From: Chloroflexota bacterium | GTDB taxonomy: Bacteria > Chloroflexota > Limnocylindria > P2-11E | Direction of reading: 5' to 3' | DNA: 10,905 nucleotides | Assembly (NCBI GenBank): GCA_005881085.1 | Contig: VBGU01000202.1 | Location: forward strand, 1-10,905 | In this document: one piece after another, positions 1 to 8,473 of the stretch | Position numbering within the stretch: the first letter of the stretch is position 1 | How the letters are laid out: each line of letters begins with the position of its first letter | Translations under genes and position numbers: made by a program | Notes under the pieces: model-generated | Told to the model about the DNA's origin: nothing | The model's database searches: none | Seen by the model: only the letters and a program-made list of their open reading frames with translations

Positions 1-1050
1 GGTCTCGAACTGTCCCCTGTACTCGTAGCGGCGCGGATCGGTGGGATCCTGGCGCTCGACGAACAGATCCTGCGTATCCGTGTACGCGTACGTGAGGCTC
101 CACGCGATGCGGTCGTTGTGGCCGATGACGATCCCGGGTATTCCGGCGAAAGAAAAGCCGACGAGCTTGTAGCCCGGGCCCTCGAGGCCGACCTCGTACC
201 AGATCGACGGGTTGCGGACCGCGAGGTGCGGATCGCCCGCGAGGATCGGCCTGCCGGTCGCCGTCCTCGATCCGGCCAGAGCCCAGCAGTTCGATCCGGT
301 GCCGTCACCCGCGCCTGGCAGGAGCGACGAGAGCGCGACCGCGCCCGGCAGCGATGACGAGCCGGCCCGCAGATACGGCGCGACCGCCGCCCACGCGCGC
401 TCGTCGACCGAGGCCGCGTGGCCGGACGGGTCCGGCATCAGCGTCGCGAGAACACCGGTCCCGAAGCGAGAGGCGAGTCCCGCTCGGAGGAGCTCCTGGT
501 CGAGGTTGTTCGCAGCGTCGTACGCCTGGAGCTTCGCGACCACGAGCGAGTCGAGCGTCGACCAACGGTCGGGGCGGTACCCGAGGATCACGAACTCGAG
601 CGGCAGCGAATCGCCGTGCCCCTCGAGGAATTTGTTCACGCCGTCGGCGTACGCGCTCAGGTTCTTCTGCGTGTCGTCGCGAAGAAGCGGAAGCTCCCGC
701 GCCGCCACGCGCGCGAGTCCGAACGTGCGGAACTGCTTGTCCGAATCGAGCGCCGGCTCCCCGAGCACTTCGGCCAGCCGACCCGCGCCGGCTCGCCGAT
801 AAAGGTCCATCTGGAAGAGCCGGTCTTGCGCGGTGACGTAGCCCTGGAGATAGAAGAGGTCGTGCGCGGTCTGCGCGTAGATGTGCGGGACGCCGTAGCT
901 ATCGCGTAGGACCTCTGCGCGCGCGTCAAGCCCGAGCAGGCGGAACTCGCCGTCGATGGTGGCGAGCGGCCGATACACGAGGATCAGCCCGGTCAGTACG
1001 ATGCTCGCGACGACCAGGAGCGCGATGGTGCCTGCGAGGATGCCGGCCAT
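1..1050 (-). CDS. Penicillin acylase family N-terminal-nucleophile hydrolase, 3' end cut by window edge
   Basis: The first 350 residues are visible. Residues 4-27 form a hydrophobic signal or anchor segment, so the protein is probably exported or membrane-tethered. The alpha-chain region follows, with RDSYGVPHIYA near residues 49-59 and AQDRLFQMD near 74-82. The autocatalytic site is GTGSNCWALAGS: Ser253 would become the N-terminal nucleophile of the beta chain after self-cleavage, and GRPILAGDPHL follows as usual in the family. Members usually have 700-800 residues, so over half the gene lies beyond the left edge. The family cleaves amide bonds of beta-lactams, acyl-homoserine lactones or other N-acyl compounds; the substrate cannot be told here. 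The ATG at 1050 is 10 nt past the carrier-protein stop. A TTG at 1068, overlapping that stop, would add MTSRRR, a positively charged n-region typical before such a segment, so it is a serious alternative. No Shine-Dalgarno is clear at either. It is probably the last visible gene of the carboxylase operon. Confidence 0.9.
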   Translation of the reverse strand, partial: MAGILAGTIALLVVASIVLTGLILVYRPLATIDGEFRLLGLDARAEVLRDSYGVPHIYAQTAHDLFYLQGYVTAQDRLFQMDLYRRAGAGRLAEVLGEPALDSDKQFRTFGLARVAARELPLLRDDTQKNLSAYADGVNKFLEGHGDSLPLEFVILGYRPDRWSTLDSLVVAKLQAYDAANNLDQELLRAGLASRFGTGVLATLMPDPSGHAASVDERAWAAVAPYLRAGSSSLPGAVALSSLLPGAGDGTGSNCWALAGSRTATGRPILAGDPHLAVRNPSIWYEVGLEGPGYKLVGFSFAGIPGIVIGHNDRIAWSLTYAYTDTQDLFVERQDPTDPRRYEYRGQFET

Positions 1051-1060
1051 GCGACGGCGG

Positions 1061-1555
1061 CTAGTCAATCGCGATCACGATAAGAACGACGCCCGCCTCA
1101 ACCTTCGCGCCCGCGGTCGCACGCACCTTCGCGATTCGCCCGGCGGAGGGCGCCAACAGCTCGTTCTCCATCTTCATCGCTTCGAGCGTGGCGAGCGGAG
1201 CATCGGCGTCGACGCGGTCGCCCTCTTTCACATGCACGGCCTTGAGGAGGCCCGGCATCGGCGCACGCAGCTCGACACGCCCCGTCCGCAGTCCGACCGC
1301 ACCGCGGTTCGCGCGCAAGGCGCGCTCGTCGACGACGGTGGCGCGGACATCGTGCCCATCGAGGTCGAGACGGAGCGGGTCGTGCGTCACCACGGTGATC
1401 TCGTGACTGGAACCCTCGAGCGTGATGGACCATTGCCGTCCGCGTACGGTCTCGCGGACATCGGCCCCGACGACGCGGTCGTCGACCGTGAAACGCCCGT
1501 CCTCGCCGAGCTCGACGCGGACGCGACGATCCTCGAGCGTGACCTCGTAACGCAT
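1061..1555 (-). CDS. Biotin carboxyl carrier protein of acyl-CoA carboxylase
   Basis: A 164-residue protein that carries carboxybiotin between biotin carboxylase and carboxyltransferase in the cytoplasm. The C-terminal half (about residues 92-164) is a biotinyl domain: RAPMPGLLKAVHVKEGD leads into LEAMKMENELLAP, with Lys128 of the AMKM motif as the biotinylation site. The first 60-75 residues (YEVTLEDRRVRVEL, then a strand-rich stretch) resemble the BT/linker barrel that joins the biotin carboxylase and carrier domains in fused propionyl-CoA carboxylase alpha chains. That resemblance is by eye. The ATG overlaps the biotin carboxylase stop as TGATG, which indicates translational coupling. A longer open frame reaches upstream to 2203, but it is a shadow across the carboxylase gene, and homology begins at MRYEV. 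This looks like a PccA-type chain split into two genes. Confidence 0.93.
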   Translation of the reverse strand: MRYEVTLEDRRVRVELGEDGRFTVDDRVVGADVRETVRGRQWSITLEGSSHEITVVTHDPLRLDLDGHDVRATVVDERALRANRGAVGLRTGRVELRAPMPGLLKAVHVKEGDRVDADAPLATLEAMKMENELLAPSAGRIAKVRATAGAKVEAGVVLIVIAID

Positions 1556-3039
1556 CAGCGAAGCGCGTCCTCGCGGCCCGCTCGCGCCCATGCCGGATCG
1601 GCGACGGCCACCGCGCGCCGTTCGCCGCGTGAGCGCGTTGCCAGGACGGCGGCGAGCGCACCGGCCGCGGCGGCCCTGTCGGTGAGCTCGGGGACCTTCT
1701 TCGGATCCCATCGCGTGACGAAATCCGTGTCGTAGCGTCCCGCGATGAAATCCTGCTCGAAGAGCGCGGCACGGTGGAACGGCAGCGAGGTCGGGATGCC
1801 GGCGACGCGCATCTCCTCGAGCGCTCGGCGCATCCGGGCCATCGCCTCCTCGCGATCGCGCCCGTGCGCGATGACCTTCGCGAGCAGCGAGTCGTACTCG
1901 CTCGGCACGGTCATCCCTGTGAAAAGCGCCGAATCGACGCGGATCCCCGGACCGGCCGGCTCGCGCACGAGCGCGACGCGTCCGCTCGCCGGCACGAAGC
2001 CCGCGAACGGGTCCTCGGCGGTGATGCGGCACTCGATCGCCGCACCGTGCGTGGTGATCTCGTCCTGGGTGAGGCGCAACGGCTCGCCCCCGGCGATCCG
2101 GAGCTGCAGCGTGACGAGATCCAGGCCGGTGACCATCTCGGTGACCGGATGCTCGACTTGCAGGCGCGTGTTCACCTCGAGGAAGTTGAATTCCCCGGTC
2201 CACTCGACGAGGAACTCGACCGTGCCGGCGTTCACGTAGCCCGCCCGCTCGGCGATGCGAACGGCGGCCGCGCCGAGCTTGGCGCGCAGGCCCTCGGTGA
2301 CGCTCGGCCCCGGTGATTCCTCGATGAGCTTCTGGTGACGCCGCTGGATCGAGCAGTCACGCTCACCGAGCCACACGACCTTTCCATGACCGTCCGCCAG
2401 GATCTGCATCTCGATGTGGCGCGCGTTCCTGATCTGCCGCTCGAGATAGAGGGCCGGCGCTCCGAAGGCCGCGGTCGCCTCGCCGGTCGCGCCCCGCCAG
2501 GCGGCCTCGAACTCCTCGTCTCGGCCGACGACGCGCATACCTTTGCCGCCACCTCCGCCGGCCGGCTTGAGCAGCACCGGATAGCCAATCTCCTTCGCCG
2601 CGTCGCGGGCCGCGGCGGCGTCGCGCAGAGGCTCCGTGCCCTCCGCGACTGGCACATTGACCGCACGCGCGAGACGGCGCGCCGCGGTCTTCTCGCCGAG
2701 GAGCCGCTGGACCTTCGCGGGCGGACCGACGAAGACGAGGCCCGCCTCGGCGACGGCCTGCGCGAAGTCCGCGTTCTCGGAGAGAAAGCCGTATCCGGGA
2801 TGGATCGCGTCGCATCCCGAGCGTTTCGCGACCTCGACGATCCGCGAGGCATTGAGGTAGCTCTCGCGAGGCGCCGCAGGGCCGATGCGATACGCAGCAT
2901 CCGCGGCGCGCACGTGCAGCGCGTCGCGGTCGACATCGCTGTAGACCGCGACCGCGCGGATGCCGAGGTCGTGGCAGGCGCGGATGATGCGAAGGGCGAT
3001 CTCGCCGCGATTGGCGACGAGGACGGAGGTGAGCGCCGT
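1555..3039 (-). CDS. Biotin carboxylase subunit of acyl-CoA carboxylase, start codon non-canonical
   Basis: ATP-dependent carboxylation of biotin on the carrier protein, the first half-reaction of an acyl-CoA carboxylase. Counting from the ACG at 3039 the protein has 494 residues. Visible marks: VLVANRGEIALRII at 6-19; HPGYGFLSEN at 81-90; the ATP-grasp glycine loop GGGGGKGMRVV near 161-171; ERDCSIQRRHQK near 226-237; EVNTRLQVEHPVTE near 288-301. The C-terminal tail resembles that of PccA-type enzymes. The family N-terminus is encoded, but no ATG, GTG or TTG precedes it. Codons after the upstream TAA read GAG GGG GGA ACG GCG CTC ACC TCC GTC. ACG at 3039 follows AAGAGG at workable spacing; CTC at 3033 is another option. 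The first normal start, GTG at 2913, would remove about 42 conserved residues and probably inactivate the enzyme. The frame is shared with the upstream carboxyltransferase. The 3' end overlaps the carrier-protein ATG. Confidence 0.9.
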   Translation of the reverse strand, partial: TALTSVLVANRGEIALRIIRACHDLGIRAVAVYSDVDRDALHVRAADAAYRIGPAAPRESYLNASRIVEVAKRSGCDAIHPGYGFLSENADFAQAVAEAGLVFVGPPAKVQRLLGEKTAARRLARAVNVPVAEGTEPLRDAAAARDAAKEIGYPVLLKPAGGGGGKGMRVVGRDEEFEAAWRGATGEATAAFGAPALYLERQIRNARHIEMQILADGHGKVVWLGERDCSIQRRHQKLIEESPGPSVTEGLRAKLGAAAVRIAERAGYVNAGTVEFLVEWTGEFNFLEVNTRLQVEHPVTEMVTGLDLVTLQLRIAGGEPLRLTQDEITTHGAAIECRITAEDPFAGFVPASGRVALVREPAGPGIRVDSALFTGMTVPSEYDSLLAKVIAHGRDREEAMARMRRALEEMRVAGIPTSLPFHRAALFEQDFIAGRYDTDFVTRWDPKKVPELTDRAAAAGALAAVLATRSRGERRAVAVADPAWARAGREDALR

Positions 3040-3040
3040 T

Positions 3041-3048
3041 CCCCCCTC

Positions 3049-3050
<2 letters not shown>
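3041..3050 (-). promoter_or_regulatory. Putative ribosome binding site for biotin carboxylase
   Basis: AAGAGGGGGG on the minus strand overlaps the TAA stop of the carboxyltransferase. Its GAGG core lies 5 nt before the ACG at 3039 and 11 nt before the CTC at 3033. A purine-rich site of this kind, with no ATG, GTG or TTG behind it, supports initiation here on an unusual codon or a start codon lost by mutation. A G-rich run is common in such DNA, so this is only moderate support. Confidence 0.4.
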
Positions 3051-4597
<1,547 letters not shown>

Positions 4598-4765
4598 AGC
4601 GCGAGGATATGCGGGCTGGTCCCGGCTGCCGCTCGGCTGACCGAGCGCCCCCGCGCGGTGGGGCACCGGCCGCAGGCCGGGGGTCCGCCGCCGCGTAAAG
4701 AGGGTTTCGGTCAGCCGAGCGGGCCCAGGACGGCCGTGGCACGACTTTCGCTCGCAACGAACGGC
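4598..4765. other. Divergent intergenic spacer between the carboxylase genes and the DUF2795 gene
   Basis: This 168-bp spacer separates the minus-strand carboxyltransferase start from the plus-strand DUF2795 start, so it should hold promoters in both directions. I cannot recognise convincing -35 and -10 boxes by eye, and no strong Shine-Dalgarno precedes either ATG. Its centre is an inverted-repeat structure described separately. Open frames crossing it on both strands give low-complexity proline- and arginine-rich peptides with no recognisable domain. Confidence 0.6.
4629..4722. repeat. 16-bp inverted repeat enclosing two further hairpins
   Basis: CCGCTCGGCTGACCGA at 4629-4644 is the exact reverse complement of 4707-4722. 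Inside the 62-nt interval are GCCCC/GGGGC (4647-4651 with 4660-4664) and CCGGCC-GCA-GGCCGG (4666-4680), so as RNA it would fold as a three-way junction. The left arm is also part of its own hairpin, CGCTCGG-CTGA-CCGAGCG at 4630-4647, which competes with the long-range pairing. It could be a structured leader or small RNA, a dyad operator, or a REP-like element. No U-run follows either arm, so it is not a classical intrinsic terminator. Confidence 0.7.
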
Positions 4766-4963
4766 ATGCAAGAGATGCAGGCGAGCGAAGCCGCGAGCCA
4801 GTTCGTCGAAGGCTTGGACTACCCGATCAGCAAGGACGCGATCATCGCTGCGGCGCGCGAGGCGAGCGTCGGACCGACTCTGGAGGAGGCTCTGAAGAAG
4901 CTTCCCGAGCGCGAGTATTCGGGCCCCGAGGACCTCACACAGGCGTTGAACGCGGCCGCCTAG
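4766..4963 (+). CDS. DUF2795 domain small protein
   Basis: A 65-residue protein and the only plus-strand gene I accept. Residues 12-60 follow the DUF2795 pattern: FVEGLDYPISKDAIIAAARE, then a variable stretch, then LPEREYSGPEDLTQAL. Proteins of this family are small, alpha-helical and common in GC-rich actinobacteria and related phyla; no biochemical role is established that I know of. There is no signal peptide or membrane segment. The ATG at 4766 gives MQEMQAS; the ATG at 4775, behind AAGAG, is an equally possible start. Open sequence extends upstream to 4517, but that part opposes the start of the carboxyltransferase gene and is low complexity. It faces chrA tail to tail with 21 nt between stop codons and runs divergently from the carboxylase operon. 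Confidence 0.82.
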   Translation: MQEMQASEAASQFVEGLDYPISKDAIIAAAREASVGPTLEEALKKLPEREYSGPEDLTQALNAAA

Positions 4964-4984
4964 AGACCTCGATCTCCGTGCGAG

Positions 4985-6148
4985 TCATCGGACCACGAAT
5001 GTGGCAAGGCCGATGATCCCCGCGACACCGACAAGGAGAGGTTCGGGGAGTTTCGTCCGCCAGAGCACGGCGAGCGCCGCGAGGAAGATGACGACCGTCG
5101 TGACGTCGACGATGACCTGCGTCCCGATCACCGCCGCGGCCCCAACGATCGCGCCAGCGGCGGCAGCCGTCGCCCCCTTGGTGAAGCCGACCACGATCGG
5201 ATGCTTCCGATACCGAATGATCCACGGAGCGAAGAGCACGACCATGAGAAAGGGCGGGAGGAACACCCCGAGGCCGGCTACCGTGGCGCCCGGAAGGCCG
5301 GCGACGAGATACCCGACGAAGACCGCGGTGATGACGACAGGCCCAGGCGTGATCATTCCCATCGCGACCGCGTCGAGGAACTCGCGCTCGCTCAACCAGG
5401 CGAAGTCGCGGACCACCCCCTGCTGCAGGAACGGCACGATCGCGAGACCCGAACCGAATGTGAACGCACCGGCTTTGAAGAAAAACACACCAAGCTGCAG
5501 AAGGATGTTGGGGTCGATGCTCTGCGCGGCCGTCCAGAGCGTGCCGAACCCGACAGGCACGGCCAGGGGAGCCGCTTGGGTGCGGCGCAGCCAACCGGGA
5601 GGCGCGTAGATCGCGACGCCGACGAGCCCGGCAAGGATGAATAGCACCGCGACCTCGCTGCGCGCCAGCAAGGTGACGAGCGCGACCACCGCGAAGATCG
5701 CCCATAGCCGCCGTTCGTCCCTGACCGTCACCCGGACAAGCTTCCACGCGCCGCGAAGGATCAGCGCGATGACCGCCGGACCGATGCCATAGAAGAGGGC
5801 TTGGATGATCGTCGTTCCGCGAAATGCCACGTATAAAGCGGCGACCGAGCTGACGATGATGAACGGCGGAAGGATGAAAGGCACGGCCGCCGCGCAGGCG
5901 CCCCAGAACCCTCGGCGGACGTATCCGAGCCACATCGCGAGTTGTGCCGCAAGGGGGCCCGGCAGGGTCTGCGACACCGCGAGGCCTTGGAGGTACTCCT
6001 CTTGCGTGAACCAGTGACGGCGTTCGACGAGATCGCGCTGCATGTACCCGGCGAGCGCGATCGGCCCGCCGAATCCGAACGTTCCGAGACGAACGAAGTA
6101 CCCCGCGATCTGTGTGAGTGACAGCCGCGGAGGCGTCTCCACGCTCAC
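4985..6148 (-). CDS. chrA: Chromate transporter ChrA (two CHR domains)
   Basis: A 387-residue integral membrane protein of the CHR superfamily, which exports chromate in characterised members. Both CHR halves are present. The first has LGTFGFGGPIALAGYMQRD (about 22-39) and LAVSQTLPGPLAAQLAMWLGY; the second has GAFTFGSGLAIVPFLQQ and MGMITPGPVVITAVFVGY. The hydrophobic pattern suggests ten or more membrane spans. The GTG at 6148 is chosen because GTGA overlaps the propeller stop by 4 nt and conserved sequence begins soon after (PRLSLTQIAGYF). The longer frame from 6223 adds an unconserved extension lying inside the upstream gene. As the last gene of the chrB-propeller-chrA set it is probably translationally coupled. 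Chromate is inferred from the family; some CHR proteins may carry other oxyanions. Confidence 0.93.
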   Translation of the reverse strand: MSVETPPRLSLTQIAGYFVRLGTFGFGGPIALAGYMQRDLVERRHWFTQEEYLQGLAVSQTLPGPLAAQLAMWLGYVRRGFWGACAAAVPFILPPFIIVSSVAALYVAFRGTTIIQALFYGIGPAVIALILRGAWKLVRVTVRDERRLWAIFAVVALVTLLARSEVAVLFILAGLVGVAIYAPPGWLRRTQAAPLAVPVGFGTLWTAAQSIDPNILLQLGVFFFKAGAFTFGSGLAIVPFLQQGVVRDFAWLSEREFLDAVAMGMITPGPVVITAVFVGYLVAGLPGATVAGLGVFLPPFLMVVLFAPWIIRYRKHPIVVGFTKGATAAAAGAIVGAAAVIGTQVIVDVTTVVIFLAALAVLWRTKLPEPLLVGVAGIIGLATFVVR

Positions 6149-7074
6149 GCGGACTCCTCGTAGATCCCCACACCGCAGCTCTTCGGCTGGAAGACGAACA
6201 GCCGGCGCGTCACCGGATCCCACCCGATCGTGTGGGCGCCCTCCTCGGTCACGATCGTCTCGAGCTCTTGCCGGTGGCGCGTGTCAAACACCGTGACGCC
6301 GCCCGGGGAGCCGACGGCGACGTAGACCCGACCGAGATCGCGGTCGTACAACACGACGTCTGGGGCGCCAGGCAGGGGAAAGCTCGCCGAAGCGGCGCCG
6401 GATTTCGGTTCAAGCACCACGAGCCGACCGGCATCGGCCGCGCACCACAGCGACGATGCGCCGGGACCGCCGACGATGGCGAGTCCGTGCGGCCCAGCCG
6501 AGGGCACGGAGATCGAGCGGGATATCGCCTGCGAGTCACCGTCGATCACCACGATCAGGGCGGGGTCGCTGATGTTCGCGTAGACGCAACGGGTCTCGCG
6601 GTCGAACCCCGCCCAGCGCGGCCGGCCTGGCAGCGGGAGCGTCGCGACGACCCTTCGTGCGTCGACGCTAACGATGGAAGCGGTGCAATTAGTGCCGGCG
6701 GGCTCTCCGAGGTTGAAGCTGTAGAGATTCCGCGCGTCCGGATCGAAGGCAAGGCCGTTCGGCCGCGAATCGACCGCGACCTGGCCGAGCATCGCCTCAT
6801 CCGAGGCGCGAAGGATGCTCACGCGCGCAGCGGCGCGGTCCGACGTGAAGAGCAGATCGTTCTCGCTATCGACGAGCACGCCCGCTACGCCAGGAAGCCC
6901 CGCGATCGATCGGAGGTACGAACCGGTCTCGCAGTCCAACACGTCCATCCGGTCCGCGCCGGTGTGGGCCACGTAGAGTCGGCTGCCGCGCGGATCGAGG
7001 TATGTGTCGGCATGATCGAAGCCGGGCTTGGCGCCCGGCGGCACGGCAGTGAAGCCGACCTGCCGCAACGTCAA
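6145..7074 (-). CDS. YncE-like beta-propeller protein within the chromate operon
   Basis: A 309-residue protein of repeated beta-propeller blades with the pattern, about 40 residues apart, of a surface strand (RLYVAHTGADRMDVLD, near 32-47), then LLFTSDRAAARVSIL, LYSFN, CVYANISDPALIVVID, LWCAADAGRLVVLEP, VYVAVGSPGGVTVFD and LFVFQPKSCGVGIYE. That makes about seven blades, as in YncE and 40-residue YVTN-type proteins. No signal peptide is visible, so it is probably cytoplasmic. The start is taken as the TTG at 7074, because TTGA overlaps the chrB stop by 4 nt and recognisable sequence begins there; a longer open frame from 7326 is the shadow of chrB. The role is unknown: such propellers bind partners or ligands, or act as lactonases. 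Tight coupling to both chrB and chrA suggests work with the transporter or in sensing. I see no definite catalytic motif. Confidence 0.85.
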   Translation of the reverse strand: MTLRQVGFTAVPPGAKPGFDHADTYLDPRGSRLYVAHTGADRMDVLDCETGSYLRSIAGLPGVAGVLVDSENDLLFTSDRAAARVSILRASDEAMLGQVAVDSRPNGLAFDPDARNLYSFNLGEPAGTNCTASIVSVDARRVVATLPLPGRPRWAGFDRETRCVYANISDPALIVVIDGDSQAISRSISVPSAGPHGLAIVGGPGASSLWCAADAGRLVVLEPKSGAASASFPLPGAPDVVLYDRDLGRVYVAVGSPGGVTVFDTRHRQELETIVTEEGAHTIGWDPVTRRLFVFQPKSCGVGIYEESA

Positions 7075-7514
7075 GCGGCCTTCGCTTCCACCTTCTTCTG
7101 GCAGTACGCGTACAGCGCATCGAGCAGCGGACGCGACGTCTCGCGCTGCTTCTGGTCGTTCGGATAGTGAAGGTGCCTGATGCCGTCGAGGATCGCCTCG
7201 ACCCCCTGCGACTCGGGGGTGATGGTCTTGTCCGCCGTGTCCGCGCCACGGATGACCTTGGCCATGTAGGCCATCGCGGGCTCCTTGTCGAGCCCGTACT
7301 TGTGCACGAAGGCGTCGAAGCTGCACTCCGGTCCGTGATGTCCGAGCTCCACGTCCTTGATGTCGTAGGGAGTCGCATTTCGTTTCTGCGCTTCGGATGC
7401 GACCTGATCCGAGGGGACGTAGATGAACTCAGCTTGTTTGTCGACGAACCTTTCGATCAGCCACGGACAGGCGACCCGGTCGACCCGGGGATGCTCACGT
7501 GTGATCCACTTCAT
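7071..7514 (-). CDS. Chromate resistance protein, stand-alone ChrB C-terminal domain
   Basis: A 147-residue protein matching the ChrB C-terminal domain family. Key stretches are MKWITREHPRVDRVACPWLI (1-20, with the conserved Cys16-Pro-Trp), VELGHHGPECSFDAFVHKYGL (55-75, with His59, His60 and Cys64 as possible metal or chromate ligands) and RGADTAD (89-95). Classical ChrB is about 300 residues with an extra N-terminal regulatory part and acts as a chromate-responsive regulator; that part is absent, so a role as cytoplasmic chromate handler or accessory is more likely than DNA binding. The ATG at 7514 follows a strong Shine-Dalgarno. The stop overlaps the propeller TTG by 4 nt. The gene starts 59 nt after the membrane subunit of the formate dehydrogenase, on the same strand, so it may be read from that operon or from a promoter of its own. 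Confidence 0.9.
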   Translation of the reverse strand: MKWITREHPRVDRVACPWLIERFVDKQAEFIYVPSDQVASEAQKRNATPYDIKDVELGHHGPECSFDAFVHKYGLDKEPAMAYMAKVIRGADTADKTITPESQGVEAILDGIRHLHYPNDQKQRETSRPLLDALYAYCQKKVEAKAA

Positions 7515-7519
7515 CGGAG

Positions 7520-7526
7520 TCCTCCC
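7520..7526 (-). promoter_or_regulatory. Shine-Dalgarno site of the chrB-like gene
   Basis: GGGAGGA on the minus strand; its GGAGG core ends 6 nt before the ATG at 7514. It is the clearest ribosome binding site in the window, fixes the chrB start, and suggests that this gene begins a newly initiated translational unit, unlike the coupled genes on either side. Confidence 0.8.
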
Positions 7527-7573
7527 ACAGCGCTCTGGCCGATAGCATCGCAGACGGCGCCGAGGCGCGGTCG

Positions 7574-8473
7574 CTAGATCTGCGCGCTGAAGATGACGAG
7601 CGCGCGCAGCGCGAGGACGCCGAGAAGAGCCAGGATCGGTGCGGCGACCGGCGGCCATCGTCGCGCGGCGCCTGAGCTGAGCATCGCGATAGGCGCGGCG
7701 AGCCCGATGATCACGACGAGCCAGAGCACGAGCCACACGCCGAGGACCTTTCCGATGGTGCCGGCGATCGCGAGCGTTATCAGGAATACGACGATCAGGA
7801 TCGTCTCCAGGATCACGAAGTAGCGGTCTGCGGTCTCGAGCCGAACGCCGGTGTCGGCATCGACGTCACGGCGCGAGCGTGCAAGGAGCAGGAGCAACGC
7901 CGTGGAGCCGGCGAGCGCCGACGCCAGGAACATGCCGCCGAGCGCCCAACCCGCGTCGCTCCACACGGCCTGGTTCGACACGGCGAGCAGCACTCCGGTG
8001 TACGCGCAGATGAACAGACCGAAGACCGTGCCGATCGCGTTCCACACGAGTCCGACTCCACCGCGCAGGATGCGGGCGATCCCATTCGTCGCACGGAACC
8101 ACCCGACCTCGGCGATCGCGCCGAGGAACGAGACGAACGAGAAGAGACCGAACGCGAGGAGCGCCCACGAGCCGAGGCTCATCGGCGAGTCCGGCTTGAA
8201 CGCGAGCCCTCCGCCGGGGCTGGCGTCGACGAGCATGTGCCAGAAGAAGAGCGGCTGGCCGAGGTCGACCATGAGGAAGATCGGGCACGGGATGAGCGCG
8301 ATGAAGCTCGTGATGAACGCGAGACGCGCCGCGCTCTCGTCGCGCGCATCACCACCGAAACGAAGCAGGGTCCCGAGCGCGTAGCTGCCGCCCGAGAGAC
8401 CGCCGAAGAAGAAGTAGGCCAGGATCCACCACTGCCACTCCGGCGGTGAGGCGAAGTGCTCGGCTGGCGGCAT
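7574..8473 (-). CDS. NrfD/PsrC-family membrane subunit of formate dehydrogenase
   Basis: A 299-residue membrane protein with about eight predicted spans, near residues 13-35, 49-70, 97-120, 139-163, 173-197, 219-241, 245-266 and 272-294. The opening (PEWQWWILAYFFFGGLSGGSYALG) and MVDLGQPLFFWHML are typical of the NrfD/polysulfide reductase subunit C family, which anchors iron-sulfur and molybdopterin subunits and passes electrons to or from quinone without haem. It occupies the gamma-subunit position of the formate dehydrogenase, where E. coli uses a cytochrome b. The ATG at 8473 overlaps the beta-subunit stop as TGATG, so translation is coupled. Quinone reduction by formate is inferred from context; other electron acceptors for the complex are possible. 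Confidence 0.92.
   Translation of the reverse strand: MPPAEHFASPPEWQWWILAYFFFGGLSGGSYALGTLLRFGGDARDESAARLAFITSFIALIPCPIFLMVDLGQPLFFWHMLVDASPGGGLAFKPDSPMSLGSWALLAFGLFSFVSFLGAIAEVGWFRATNGIARILRGGVGLVWNAIGTVFGLFICAYTGVLLAVSNQAVWSDAGWALGGMFLASALAGSTALLLLLARSRRDVDADTGVRLETADRYFVILETILIVVFLITLAIAGTIGKVLGVWLVLWLVVIIGLAAPIAMLSSGAARRWPPVAAPILALLGVLALRALVIFSAQI

Noticed and set aside
118..909. Several short plus-strand frames opposite the penicillin acylase gene
   Set aside because: The minus strand encodes a continuous acylase through the whole stretch, including the GSNCW processing site; the plus frames are shadows.
4960..4990. Possible terminator between the convergent DUF2795 and chrA genes
   Set aside because: Only a weak GAGA/TCTC pairing with no U-run; too little to call a terminator.
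4935..6173. 412-residue minus-strand open frame overlapping chrA in another frame
   Set aside because: The overlapping frame at 4985-6148 gives an unambiguous ChrA; this one is Arg/His/Ser-rich without domains.
7515..7573. GCGC-rich dyad in the gap between the NrfD and ChrB-like genes as a terminator or attenuator
   Set aside because: The stem is at most 4-5 bp with a tiny loop and no U-run; chance pairing is expected at this GC content.
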